Both the position numbers and the translations under genes were made by a program. Below, one piece after another: positions 11,209-23,234 of a DNA stretch of 64,000 nucleotides. This DNA is from Apostichopus japonicus. Its lineage: Eukaryota > Echinodermata > Holothuroidea > Aspidochirotida > Stichopodidae. How positions within the stretch are numbered: position 1 is the first letter of the stretch; each line of letters opens with the position of its first letter. Location of the stretch: positions 24,401,499 through 24,465,498 of the forward strand of contig NC_092565.1 in assembly GCF_037975245.1 (NCBI RefSeq), in the 5' to 3' direction. The notes under the pieces are model-generated. The model saw only the letters and a list, made by a program, of their open reading frames with translations, had not been told where the DNA came from and made no database searches.

Positions 11209-11970
11209 CAGCCCGCCTCTAATCTATTGTTAGCTCAGGTAGTTGATATAGAGAAAGAATAACAACTATGTTCATAGTTTTGAAAGATACGTGTTTCTGA
11301 CAAATACTATTACTAGACCCTACTATTGTAGCAGTTATAAGTGACAAGAATTATAAACTGGTGATAGACCAATTTATTGATCATCGACCTTGATCAGACA
11401 TCAACGTTGAAAACTTGGTTGCATTTCTGAGTTTCTGCTAGAATATATGTCGCTGCTTACAGTTGGCAGTTATCATCATTTGTAACAACGTTTTCGTTAA
11501 AGAAACAATAAACCAGATAATTTCCATCTCAAATATTACAATGACCTTCAGGGCACGTGAAGGTTTTCAGCTCCTAGGCAATGAATAAGGGCGCGATCAC
11601 AGAATGAAAGGCCAATACTACATTTACAATTACCCACATGTGCTTAGATTAGACGAAATAGTATAACAGATGTGTCAACTCACCAAAATACAGAAACGAC
11701 CTAACAACAGCACGTCGACATAAACTACACTGTTTCAATTATATATTTTCTTGCATCATGTTTCTCGGATACGGTTGATATACACGCATTGTTTGAAGAC
11801 ACTTCAGGAAAAAAATGGATCAATGTCTTCTACGTTAGTTGTCTTGACAGAGGAAGACAAATTTTGGTTTTAAAAAAGCGAAAAGGATGAATTTTGAAAC
11901 GAAAGTTCACGTCTCAGTTCAATAAGATCCCGTGAGAAAAAAACTTGTAAAAGAAGGATGTAATCATTTG
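11209..11970. other. no recognisable feature
   Basis: AT-rich spacer between two minisatellites; nothing recognised. Confidence 0.6.
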
Positions 11971-12555
11971 CCGGTATGACGTAACCGACCACCACCTCTG
12001 ATCCCTCATCTAAAGCCGAATGAAGGATTCATGTGCCGTTATGACATAACCGACCACCACCTGTGATCCCTCGTCTATAGCCGAATGAAGGATTCGTGTG
12101 CCGGTATGACGTAACCGACCACCACCTGTGATCCCTCGTCAATTGCCGAATGAAGGATTCATGTGCCGTTATGACGTAACCGACCACCACCTCTGATCCC
12201 TCATCTAAAGCCGAATGAAGGATTCATGTGCCGTTATGACATAACCGACCACCACCTGTGATCCCTCGTCTATAGCCGAATGAAGGATTCGTGTGCCGGT
12301 ATGACGTAACCGACCACCACCTGTGATCCCTCGTCAATTGCCGAATGAAGGATTCATGTGCCGTTATGACGTAACCGACCACCACCTGTGATCCCTCGTC
12401 AATTGCCGAATGAAGGATCTATGTGCCGTAATGACGACACCGACCACCACCTATGATCCCTCGTCTATAGCCGAATGAAGGATTCATGTGCCGGTATGAC
12501 GTAACCGAACACCACCTGCGATCCCTCGTCTATTAGCCGAATCAGGATTCATTTG
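11971..12555. repeat. 65-bp minisatellite, 9 units with a 195-bp higher-order repeat
   Basis: Units start at 11971, 12036, 12101, 12166, 12231, 12296, 12361, 12426 and 12491, exactly 65 bp apart. Unit types A (ctctgatccctcatctaaag), B (ataacc, ctatag, gtgtg) and C (caattg) occur as A-B-C-A-B-C, so 11971-12165 and 12166-12360 are 195-bp copies that differ by about one base. The last units are more diverged. Confidence 0.97.
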
Positions 12556-15500
12556 TTCAACGGTGTGTTTAAGTACCTGTCACTGGAAATGATATTTCAA
12601 GTAATTGTTTTTTGGCTGATGAAAAAGAAACATTTAACATCCACCTGATGTTTACATTCAATTCCATATTATCAATCGTTTTCAATATAACAATATTTGA
12701 AGTTGTTTTGTACCAAAAGTGAAATGGGAGCAGACAGGTGTGATGTCATAGATGGACACTGGCAAATTTGATTTATTTTTTACTTTAATATAGAAGAAAA
12801 TGTATAAAATAGAAGAAAATGTATCAATTTTTCTGGTTCCAAACTGGGATTCATTAACATATATACACATTCTCATAGCATTTTGTATAAGCTAACATTA
12901 GTATCAGGTTTCCAAATCAAGAAGAAGATTACAAACGTCTTTGAAGAGCTTTTGCCCAGATACATCAAGGACATAATGGTATCCAACTGACTGGAGTAGT
13001 TTAATTACATTCAATCAGCCATATTTTGAGTTAGAGACAATTAAAATATTAAAATGAGGATTTCAACTAGCAGTGTGGCATATTTTTCTCTTCAATACTG
13101 GAATATGAATTTAAGTTCAACAAGAGTGTAAATACAATGATCATAATATGTGCAAATAGAAAATAAACATATTAATGTCAAAAGCACAGGCGGTAAATTT
13201 CACACAATTACTTAGCTCACTATACGCGCATCAGACTGTTATATAGTATGATATAACTTCAGACTAGTGCAAAATGGATAAGAGAAGAAGAAAGCGATTC
13301 TCATGCTCGGTATAAAAGTAAAACATGAAGCCCGCCTCTATTATAATTTGATGGATCAACCCGTATATTTACATTGTTAGAGTAACTTGACGTGATAAAA
13401 CAAATCTTTAAAGCCGTTGACAGAATTTAAAAGACCCAACTATTTAAGAATTTTAATTATTTTTGGTAAATTAATGGATTAACAATCTCATTGAATTTTG
13501 CAACTCGTCTGAAATGTTCTTATTCATTTAAATGTATTAAATTACTATGTAACATAATGAATAAAAGAATACCGCAGTATGTTTATTCTCCTCACATGTA
13601 TTGTTTGTTAAGTTAGGGATGAAAATTCGATAGGAAGCCGAAATAAGTACATGCGGTATTCGTCTTGAAAGGAGAGATATACATTCAACATAAAGTGTTA
13701 ATATAGTGGTGCTTGCTTTCCACATAAGTGTTACAAGCACAGAAATTGAAGTAGAGAGAATGACGTCATGCGACATAAACTGAAGCCACCCATCCTACTG
13801 GTGGCGCTTTGCTTGTACGACAAGAAAGTACCGGCGCGTAATACGAACACTACGTCTTAGACATAACTAAAGTGATAAAGTTGACATAAATCACTCCAAT
13901 GGTGATATCGTGTGCCGCATTTGGGTGCCAAAATCGTCACAAATGTGGCAGTTGACTGTAGTTTCACAGGTAATTCTTAGGAAGCGATAGTAGAAGCAAT
14001 TACATATGAACTAATTACTTTATTAGTGTCATCTGCTCAGCTGCTGTATTGTTATTCACTGAACCCTGGATATATAGTAAGCCTAGTCCACTAGACCGGC
14101 TCCGAATGAACTTTCGGATGAGATATGACTAAAGCCTAATGACAACAATTATTACCACCTCATTTTATTTTAAACTGTATTAGTAACGATAGATCCACAT
14201 GCCAGAATAACATGGGATGACGGCTATGATGTCCTGGGCTTATCACTAACAATTTAATACTTCTATAGGCTAATACCCACTTTGCAACTTAACATTAAAC
14301 TGAGAATTGCATGCACAGACAAATATGGAAGTATTACACAAATGTAGGTGTGTGTGGGAAGTGGGTGGGGAGGAGGGATGATTGCTTTTTCACGGCATAT
14401 TCAGGGACAACTATGACATTATTTGAGTGGAGCACTAAAATAACACAAGCAAGAAAAATGTTTGCCGTGTGTGTCTCAAATACCGAAAATCACACTTTCC
14501 AGACAATTTAAGTTGCACAAAACACTCCCCTTACTCAGTCTAAGGGGCGAAAGTTTTTTCTTCTTCAAAGTTGGTTCAGTTAAGTCAGGAATATAGTACT
14601 TACCACTCTGGTCGCCATAACATGTCTCTGTTGTGCAAAGTATAGATAATGTTGCGAATACGTACAACACTGCCCTCTACTAATATGAATATTATACATT
14701 TCAGGACTGTCGATTTATACTCATGGTTGAATTATGAGCCTTTTTCACTGGAGTTAAATTTTCACATCCTCATGATACCACACTTGACATTTGAAAGCTG
14801 GGTCAGGGACATAGAAACATGATCTGATACTTTGAAAGCGACGGTCCACAAACTATGGGATGCGAACCAAAAGCGTGGGTGTCGAAAATTGAGCTCAGTC
14901 GGGTTTTTTTTTCCAAACGTCTGAAAATTGATCTAATGCTTTCTGAGATTGCCGACTTGCATAGTACAAGCTAGCTTTCTTGTATTCCGAGCATCGAAGC
15001 TGACGTTTGAGGTGTGATGGGTCGTGGTTCAACCCTCATTGAAGCTCTTGGATCTTGGGCCTAAAAGTCCATCGAAATCACAATCTGAAATACCAAACTC
15101 ATCTTGCTCTCTCAGTACCATGAACAGTGCTTTTAACAGTGGTTCACATCTGTAAAGAATGTGGTTTGACTATATCAAGCTTTTTTAACTATGTTTTCTC
15201 TGTTATTTTCTCCTCAAGTTCTATTTTTCAGTTGTCTAGCATTAGGTCTCGAAACAGAACGGGTGTTTGAAACCTTATGCGAATTCCGATCCTGTTTCGA
15301 CAAAGTACCAACGTACATTAGTTTTGCTTCTGTGAACAAAATGAGTCGGTTGCCAGCGTGCAGGTGGCATATAAATACAAAGTTATGCACTTCCATACTC
15401 CGAAGTAAATATGGTTAAAGTTTATTATGAACTCATAAAAATAAAAGGATATTCAATTTGTGAAAAGTCTGTCAGCTTTTAATAAGAATATTCGGGCTTC

Positions 15501-15699
15501 TTTAAAATTGCCTTATACCCTTCTCTCTAGTTTGCTCTATCTATTTCTATTATTTATGGTTGATGAAAAATCAAGATTGTTTCTCGTAAATAAAGGTCAT
15601 TCTATACCGATTTGTAAAATTATGTTAAGTTGGCTGGATGTTGACCTCTTGCACACGCATGAATAAATACGTGTAAAAATGGTAATGCTTTACCTAAAG
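12556..15699. other. no recognisable gene
   Basis: About 3.1 kb of AT-rich sequence. A B-box-like GGTTCAACCC lies near 15030 without a convincing tRNA fold. The frame at 15191-15418 has no known domain. A TGACGTCA octamer lies at 13761-13768. Confidence 0.55.
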
Positions 15700-17003
15700 G
15701 GAGATATGAGAAACATGCTTTACCGCTTGAGGAGGGGTACCTAAAGGGAGATATGACAGACATGCTTTACCACTTGAGGAGGGGTACCTAAAGGGAGATA
15801 TGAGAGACATGCTTTACCGCTTGAGGAGGGGGTTCCTTTAAGGATATATGACCGACATGCTTTACCGCTTGAGGAGGGGGTACCTAAAGTGAGATATGAC
15901 AGACATGCTTTACCGCTTGAGGAGGGGGTACGTAAAGGGAGATATGACAGACATGCTTTACCGCTTGAAGAGGGGGTTCCTTTAAGGATATATGACCGAC
16001 ATGCTTTACCGCTTGAGGAGGGGGTACCATAATTGAGATATGAAAGACATGCTTTACCGCTTGAGGAAGGGGTACCTAAAGGGAGATATGACAGACATGC
16101 TTTACCGCTTGAGCAGGGGGTACTTAAAGGGAGATATGACAGACATGCTTTACCGCTTGAAGAGGGGGTTCCTTTAAGGATATATGACCGACATGCTTTA
16201 CCGCTTGAGGAGGGGGTACCTTAATTGAGATATGAAAGACATGCTTTACCGCTTGAGGAAGGGGTACCTAAAGGGAGATATGACAGACATGCTTTACCGC
16301 TTGAGGAGGGGGTACCTAAAGGGAGATATGACAGACATGCTTTACCGCTTGAGGAGGGGGTACCTAAATGGAGATATGACAGACATGCTTTACCGCTTGA
16401 GGAGGGGTACCTAAAGGGAGATATGAAAGACATGCTTTACCGCTTGAGGAGAGGTACCTTAAGGGAGATATGAAAGACATGCTTTACCGCTTGAGGAGGG
16501 GTACCTTAAGGGAGATATGACAGACATGCTTTACCGCTTGAGGAGGGGTACCTAAAGGCAGATATGAAAGACATGCTTTACCCCTTGAGGAGGGGTACCT
16601 AAAGGGAGATATGACAGACATGCTTTACCGCTTGAGGAGGGGTACCTAAAAGAAGATATGAGAGACATGCTTTACCGCTTGAGGAGGGGGTACCTAAATG
16701 GAGATATGACAGACATGCTTTACCCCTTGAGGAGGGGGTACCTAAAGAAAGATATGACAGACATGCTTTACCGCTTTAGGAGGGGGTACCTAAAGGGAGA
16801 TATGACAGACATGCTTTACCGCTTGAGGAGGGGGTACCTAAAGGGAGATATGACAGACATGCTTTACCGCTTGAGGAGGGGGTACCTAAATGGAGATATG
16901 ACAGACATGCTTTACCGCTTGAGGAGAGGGTACCTAAAGAAAGATATGAAAGACATGCTTTACCGCTTGAGGAGGGGGTACCAAAAGGGAGATATGACAG
17001 ACA
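15700..17003. repeat. 48-bp minisatellite, ~27 copies
   Basis: The unit is 47-48 bp: gagatatgacagacatgctt, then taccgcttgaggagggggtacctaaagg. A variant with 'gttcctttaaggatatatgaccgac' recurs near 15830, 15975 and 16170, marking duplication of multi-unit blocks. Because 48 is a multiple of three, three frames stay open for 60-120 codons and give 16-residue repeats; G-run changes from 5 to 4 break them. No signal, start context or domain supports translation. Confidence 0.97.
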
Positions 17004-18018
17004 ATGTGACACTATTGTAAGGGATTAAAACACTTATTCCTACATTCTACCGGGGAGTTGCCCTTTAGCAACACCCTGTTTCTGCTTAATGAAACACCAT
17101 TGCAATAGATTCCCTTTGTTTACTTCATATCTACTACGACTTTGCTGTTAGGTGACATAATTTTTGTGGTGTTGTAATGGGAACCATGACTAGAGTTACT
17201 ACATTTCCAAATGCTGTGACTTGACCAAGTTCGTCAATCTTGTTCCGAGTGAAACGGTTCAGGCTTAAGGAAAATCACTGGTGACGACTCGACCTGATCT
17301 TAAACATCAGCAGCAGCTCAGTTTGTTTTATGATGCTGTAATAGCAAATGTTTTCAAAAATCCTACTTTTCTTAAAATATCTGATTGCAATTTTATTAAG
17401 ACGTACCGTACCCGAGTATGAATCAAAGTTAGGTTGCAGTTGATTAAACTAAGTTGATCCCTTATGGATATTTTTCATTAAAAATGATGTTGAATCAGCC
17501 ATATATTAATGAACTCGTCTCCGATGCTCTATATTGTGTCACCATTTTGACTTTTACATATCACGGTATAAAATTACGGCATGTATAAGGAACAAACTCG
17601 AGAAATGTTGAAATTATCGACATGTAACTAACAACCCGCATTGTCATTGTTACTGTTATGCACAAGTTAAAATGAATGAATGAATGAATTGTCATACGCA
17701 TGCGCACGGGAAAATTACTTAGCGCTTTTATCATAGCCTAATAGTCAAAAGAAGCTCGAGGTCAATGGAGTGTCATAAACGCCGCTGGATAAATATTCAA
17801 ACGAGGTGTGGGTATGACTGGAGATGGACTATTGTGCAACTTTGAGTTCTGATATAGCTCCACTTATAAGCAGGTATAGCTCCATGGTAGTAGTAGTAGT
17901 AAGTTGAGTCTCGTCTATCCGACATGCTCAGTGATCAACCTTTACCACGTATCACGATCTTGCGGAAGGTTTATTACTTCCACGAAATTGTTAATGTTAA
18001 CGTCCTTAAATTGCGACT
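17004..18018. other. no recognisable feature
   Basis: AT-rich sequence with a short (gaat)n at about 17675 and (gta)n at about 17890. No gene seen. Confidence 0.6.
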
Positions 18019-18540
18019 TCATTTTCCAAGCAAGGTAGTTACGGGCCATCCTACTGATTTAGCAGTTTGCCTCAATGCTTCTCTGGAAGCAACCTTTTCT
18101 GGAGCGTCCTCCTGGAGTCTTGCTACATGACCGAAAAATCTCAATCTTCTATGTGGGACTATGGATGACCAAGGTGTTTGGTTGGTTTCATTGTAGAGCT
18201 CATCGTTTGATAACCAATTGTTATTGGTCCATCTTAAGTTGAGAATATTATGAAGTAGTCTCCTTTGAAATGTGTCAATTTTGCGATCAAGATCCTTCGT
18301 TGTGCCGCACAATTCGCAATTTTACAAGAAAATGCTCTGTAATAAAGCCTCGAAAATCCTAAGCTTAATGTTTCGGCTTATGTTTCTGCTTTTGAAAATA
18401 CTTGAGAGTGTGTTGAAAGCACCGTTGGTTATACCAATTCTTCGGTTAATATCTTCTTCGGTCCCCAGCAAGCTTCCAACATATTTACTCTTCTTCTCTT
18501 GCAGGTAAACGACTAACGTAATGAACCACTTATAATGCAA
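18019..18540 (-). pseudogene. LINE reverse-transcriptase remnant, C-terminal part
   Basis: One minus-strand frame of about 173 codons broken by a single in-frame TAA near 18322. The upstream part carries SKYVGSLLGTEEDINRRIG; the downstream part carries NCELCGTTKDLDRKIDTFQR and HRRLRFFGHVAR. This is the post-palm region typical of 'endonuclease-reverse transcriptase' ORF2 proteins of non-LTR retrotransposons, in which a Lys-Tyr-Leu-Gly-like motif is followed by a conserved RLLxxILxLRW helix and an LRFFGHVAR motif. The TAA replaces the residue before NCE, often Tyr in this family. Endonuclease and the RT catalytic motifs are missing. Clade assignment is uncertain. Confidence 0.85.
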
Positions 18541-21280
18541 GTGGTAGGCTAGGGTATAGGCTAATGCAACATGACCGATAGGTCAGAAAAGTCGAAATTC
18601 GAAAAATGCACTCGACTAAAACACTGGAAATAATGAATCCAAACTGTTTAAAACACTAGATCCGTTGACAGAAACAATAAACCTTGATACTAGAGTAAAC
18701 GCGACAGGAGGTGTTCACTAAAATGAGCAAAAAACAAGCAAATTTCCGATAATATATTATATAGGCCTATAATATCTTATTGCCTTCTCGTTATATATTT
18801 ACTTCGTATTATGAAGTGATTTGGCTGAGACCCAAACCTGATCGAAATATAAAACTATATATACTGCCGGATTGCTCACGGCCCACTCAATTCGAGTACC
18901 GCAGTTTTCGATAGTCGTGAAGATCCCATAGCCATAACACTAGTGACACCCGCACATCTAACGACTGAAAGGCGCACACAACCACTGTTTTAAGATAACG
19001 AGCAGTGTTCGTTAAGGTCACATGTGAAATTACTTTCCCGTGACTTTTTAAATTGATTAGACTTGAGTATAGTTTTATTCGTGAACAGCCTCACACTGCC
19101 AGTCGGCAAAACGCTATAACATGTTCAGTTTCTCGAATGAAGCCGACGCGACTCGAAAAATATCAAACATGATGATCAATCGTATAGTTTTAAGCACACG
19201 CTGCACACACTGCCCGACTATATTCACGATTTTCCAGGAACTTTACTCGGGTATACGTGATCAATCGCAGACTGTGATGCGGGCTTTAGTTTTCCGATCT
19301 CAGTAATTAATAGTGTATTGATTTAACTTGTAAATAATGCTCTCCACATGAAGATTGTATCATCAACCATGTGTAAATGATATATTTCGCTGATGTTGAA
19401 AACTATGTAGATTTATATTTTCCTTTACTAAAGGTGAAACTAATACATTATATGTAAATTTGAGACTTCATGGTGAGTTAACGAGAGTTTTTGTGTGTCC
19501 ATGGAACATTATAAATAAATTAATATCTTTTGCAAAATCAGAATAGGGATTTTTATGAATAGTTTTAACGATATATTTACCACAGATCACTATTACGGGG
19601 CGTACCGCAGGGTGACCACAAATAATAGTTTTCTCATAGAAACATTAAAACTAAGAACCGAAAAAGAAGAAGATGGATTAGAAAAATCTATTTTTCTGCT
19701 GCCCCTGTGGGCAGACGACAATAACACAATGCTAATCGAGATATATTCTCAAGGTAGGTCTTAGCCTTCTGACGTCACCATTGCAAATGAAAGACGACAT
19801 CGAAAAACAGACATTCTTTTAATAGACACCAGAAGAGGGAACAGCTGACCCTGCAGTGTAGGAAGATGCATCCCTGAATTGGGGGATCTCTAAATGGTTA
19901 TTGGTGCGTATTAGTTTTGACATTTCAATCAAAGGGGCTTATCATGGTTACAAAAACGTTGAATACAATGAAAAGAAGAATAAATGATTTGACAGCTTGT
20001 TTTAGATATAACGTCATTACGTTAGCCTGGTGTCTATACGTCATGTTTAGAATCCTCTAATTTTGGTCGAGGGGTAAATAAAGGTTAGGATTTTATATTT
20101 ATGTAACGCTACAGTGTCTTCATTTGAATCGTGACCTTTACACATAGCTTATGATACAAAAGAAAAAAATCAATCATGTGCGTTTTTAATCATGAATGGT
20201 TTTCCCAAAGAACTGTTTCTCAAAGTTTCCAAACTTAGGGAAAGAAACATCGATGTGTTGTTTTTGGTAAAAGTTATTGTGAGCAGTCTTGACTTCCATG
20301 CACTGACGAGTTGCACGTTCAATATGTCACTCACGGCGTTCTTTACCTGACGAGCAACATACCTTATGAGACACATGAGCATGAACAGCTCGCCTTATGT
20401 TGTATTATATGTCAACAAACATGACATCAAAATATGATTTGGATTTTATAGTATATAATGCTATTAGGAGAGTTATTGTTCGACAGCTTGCTCAATTGTG
20501 TTTGACGTCACGAAATCAATATTGAAATATATACGTCGTACTATAGGTTACGTAAACTGTTGAGACATATCGGATGGTCGACGTGGAAGCTGTACAGCCT
20601 GCAAAAAATAAAAAATAAACATACATAGCCTACGTGGTGTGAATTATGCTTGTACTTGCACACATAGTAATTAACAATCATACATAAAATTAATGATGAC
20701 ATATTTAGTAACAGAAGAGGGTAACATCCTTCTCCGATTGTGTGAATGATTAATGGTTAAATGGAGAGAGAAAAATTACCTAAACATTGTCTATTTTCAT
20801 CTTTGTTGTCATGGCGCTAAACATAGGCCTAACGAATAACATTTTAATTTGTGTTAAGCATTGATGTTCGCTCTTATAAGCTCAGAAGCGATCGTCTTAG
20901 TCATTCCCTTTCGTTGACATATATACTCTTGTCGTTGGTGAGCTGGATTCAGTCTGTGGCTTCAGACGTATTTCGCTTCGTTTCGTATGTAAAGATGGCC
21001 ATTGAATCGAATGATTAAAGTGGTAAGTTTTCTAATTGAATCGTTCCAAGAATCAGACAATCATTGCTTCATTATCGGTTATTTATCAATTTAACCATCA
21101 GTGCAGCCACAATTGAGCTGATTATTTTACTAAATCGTTTTATATGTCAGCAGACCGATCTGCCCGATTTCCAAACCGTTTATTGGTCGGCGTCTTCCTG
21201 AAAAGAGACGGTCGACCAACTTTTTTAGCGAGATATTTCATTAACGAAGGAGTCAGAGTTGGATTTTCAATATCTAATGA
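18541..21280. other. no recognisable gene
   Basis: AT-rich sequence. TGACGTCA octamers occur at 19770-19777 and 20503-20510. Short frames show no domains. Confidence 0.55.
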
Positions 21281-21720
21281 CATTTTCTTCCAATGACATT
21301 TCAACTTTTGCTGCATTATGTCTATTTGTACAAGTGCTCCACTCTCTGGTTCCAGATTATCTCCCAGAACTCATTATTCCGGCAACATCAACTTACTCCC
21401 CTACTCGATCCTCGTATGACAAACTCACGATAGTATTTATTCCAAAGACACGAACAGTAACCGGTGATCGAGCTTTCCAGATTAGCTGCACCTCGCTTAA
21501 GGAATGATCTCCAAAGAAACATCAGGGAAGCCAAATCCCTTCAAATCTTAAAGTTCCATCCTAAACTCACTTTTTTGGTTGATCATTTGTTTTTCTTGTT
21601 TATATTAGGTGCCTACTTTTTTCTCCAAGTCGTAGTGTATTAACAATCTTTTCGTATTGTGTATTTTTATTTGGTTTTTCTTGTGCAGCGCTATGTAGGG
21701 TGCTTTAGAAATGAAAGTTG
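21281..21720 (+). pseudogene. LINE ORF2 C-terminal remnant and 3' UTR
   Basis: The translation includes VQVLHSLVPDYLPELI, YSPTRSSYDKLTIVFIPKTR and TVTGDRAFQ, followed in a shifted frame by 'AAPRLRNDLQRNIREAKSLQIFK'. These match the conserved tail of CR1/L2/jockey-like ORF2 proteins (P.YL..L, R.RS......P..RT...GDRAFS.AAPRLWN.LP..IR...S...FK..L). After the coding tail comes 'gcgctatgtagggtgcttta', a 3'-UTR-like segment often seen after such ORFs. It is truncated 5' and carries a frameshift at about 21483. Confidence 0.75.
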
Positions 21721-22130
21721 GTATTATTCGTGATTTGTTTTATTCCATTGGCATTAAATATCTCATTGGCATCACCATTGGTAAATCAGTAGTCACTTAT
21801 TATAAAACCATTCATTTCGGCCACCGTACAATTATTCCATTTTTAGCTATGCAGCTATACAATCATTCGCGCGGTAATAATTCATCCTTATATTCGAAAC
21901 GCTGAAGGCGACAGATGGCGAATTTTAACGATGTCCAAAATATCTTCCTATGGTTAACTGAGGCAGTTTTCATATCTCAATATTAAATCTCCTTTTTTAA
22001 TATAAAAATATTGTCATATATTGTAATAGTTTCACGTGTGTTGCACAATGTTATGGAAGACCAGACCTTCATTAACAGTTTTAAAGGAGTATTCCATTGG
22101 CATAAAATAGGACTCTTTTACACACAAACA
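21721..22130. other. unclassified spacer
   Basis: No gene seen. 'ttaaaggagtattccattgg' at about 22082 resembles the left end of a TTAA-type element, but no matching right end is visible before the TA tract. Confidence 0.45.
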
Positions 22131-22146
22131 CATATATATATATATG

Positions 22147-22210
<64 letters not shown>
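22131..22210. repeat. TA microsatellite
   Basis: TA tract with two TGTA interruptions, ending exactly where the first 372-bp repeat unit begins. Confidence 0.95.
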
Positions 22211-22214
<4 letters not shown>

Positions 22215-22338
22215 ATCTCTAGAGTAAGGCAAAATATGTCACCAAAAACAGAACTAGTATTGTTCGATACAGGTGACAAACGCCTACAGTGGAATTACGA
22301 CCTTCCTTACCGGTTTCGAACCTCTGGACATACAATCA

Positions 22339-22410
22339 GCGTCCATAGCCTAGTGGTTAGGGTGTCCGCGTACAGAGCGGAAGGCCCGTGGTTCGAATCC
22401 CGGTGGAGGC
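22339..22410 (+). repeat. tRNA-like Pol III promoter region, unit 1
   Basis: This 72-nt segment folds like a decayed tRNA: acceptor GCGTCCA with TGGAGGC (6 of 7 pairs), A box TAGCCTAGTGG, anticodon stem TCCGC/GCGGA around a 7-nt loop GTACAGA, and a perfect B box GGTTCGAATCC. The T-stem is damaged (CGTGG against CCCGG), while the copies at 250-280 and 38.96 kb keep CCGGG/CCCGG. This marks a tRNA-derived SINE-type repeat rather than a functional tRNA gene. Confidence 0.8.
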
Positions 22411-22710
22411 TGAGAGATTTTTCACTGTTCTTGATTTTCCAACTCATTACGATTTTCATTTATATATATTCATTTGCCTTTGTCGTTTACCTCCATTGCA
22501 TTAACATAAAGTCTGTTCAAAGTATCTCTTTCCAGATCCGGCTTTAGGAATCACAAATGATTTCGAGTTGGTTAGCATCATGTTTGATCTCTAGAGTAAG
22601 GCAAAATATGTCACCAAAAACAGAACTAGTATTGTTCGATACAGGTGACAAACGCCTACAGTGGAATTACGACCTTCCTTACCGGTTTCGAACCTCTGGA
22701 CATACAATCA

Positions 22711-22782
22711 GCGTCCATAGCCTAGTGGTTAGGGTGTCCGCGTACAGAGCGGAAGGCCCGTGGTTCGAATCCCGGTGGAGGC
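22711..22782 (+). repeat. tRNA-like Pol III promoter region, unit 2
   Basis: Same sequence as the unit 1 tRNA-like region, exactly 372 bp downstream, with intact A and B boxes and the same T-stem mismatches. Confidence 0.8.
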
Positions 22783-23082
22783 TGAGAGATTTTTCACTGT
22801 TCTTGATTTTCCAACTCATTACGATTTTCATTTATATATATTCATTTGCCTTTGTCGTTTACCTCCATTGCATTAACATAAAGTCTGTTCAAAGTATCTC
22901 TTTCCAGATCCGGCTTTAGGAATCACAAATGATTTCGAGTTGGTTAGCATCATGTTTGATCTCTAGAGTAAGGCAAAATATGTCACCAAAAACAGAACTA
23001 GTATTGTTCGATACAGGTGACAAACGCCTACAGTGGAATTACGACCTTCCTTACCGGTTTCGAACCTCTGGACATACAATCA

Positions 23083-23154
23083 GCGTCCATAGCCTAGTGG
23101 TTAGGGTGTCCGCGTACAGAGCGGAAGGCCCGTGGTTCGAATCCCGGTGGAGGC
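23083..23154 (+). repeat. tRNA-like Pol III promoter region, unit 3
   Basis: Third tRNA-like copy, 372 bp after unit 2. The sequence just downstream differs slightly (ctcagagttttttc instead of ctgagagatttttc). Confidence 0.8.
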
Positions 23155-23234
23155 TCAGAGTTTTTTCACTGTTCTTGATTTTCCAACTCATTACGATTTT
23201 CATTTATATATATATTTATATATATATATATAAT

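Larger units (their letters stand above)
22211..23204 (+). repeat. 372-bp tandem array with tRNA-like promoter, 2.7 units
   Basis: Units begin with tttgatctctagagtaaggc at 22211, 22583 and 22955, a period of exactly 372 bp. Units 1 and 2 look identical by eye. Each unit has a 5' body, a tRNA-like region with Pol III A and B boxes, a ~50-bp segment after it, a short tttatatata run and a second body. The third unit breaks off where that short TA run expands into a longer TA tract. Because 372 is a multiple of three, long frames read through (up to 178 codons), but they span the tRNA-like region and are not genes. The family recurs at 0.2-0.77, 23.2, 38.6-39.9 and 63.0 kb. Confidence 0.95.

Noticed and set aside
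11971-12555. CRISPR-like array
   Set aside because: The whole 65-bp unit repeats without unique spacers, and the genome is animal.
15005-15050. tRNA-like element with GGTTCAACCC
   Set aside because: B box alone; no A box at a proper distance and no cloverleaf could be drawn.
15191-15418. 75-codon frame with several cysteines
   Set aside because: No known domain, an overlapping frame on the other strand is equally long, and no splice or repeat context supports it.
16658-17020. 120-codon frame of DMLYRLRRGYLKG repeats
   Set aside because: Produced by the 48-bp minisatellite; other frames and the other strand are equally open.
22339-22410. Functional tRNA gene
   Set aside because: T-stem has two mismatches, the acceptor has one, and identical copies repeat within a 372-bp unit; better explained as a SINE-type promoter.
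22011-22547. 178-codon frame and its repeats at 22557 and 22929
   Set aside because: Reads through a TA tract and the tRNA-like region of a 372-bp repeat; length arises because 372 is a multiple of three.
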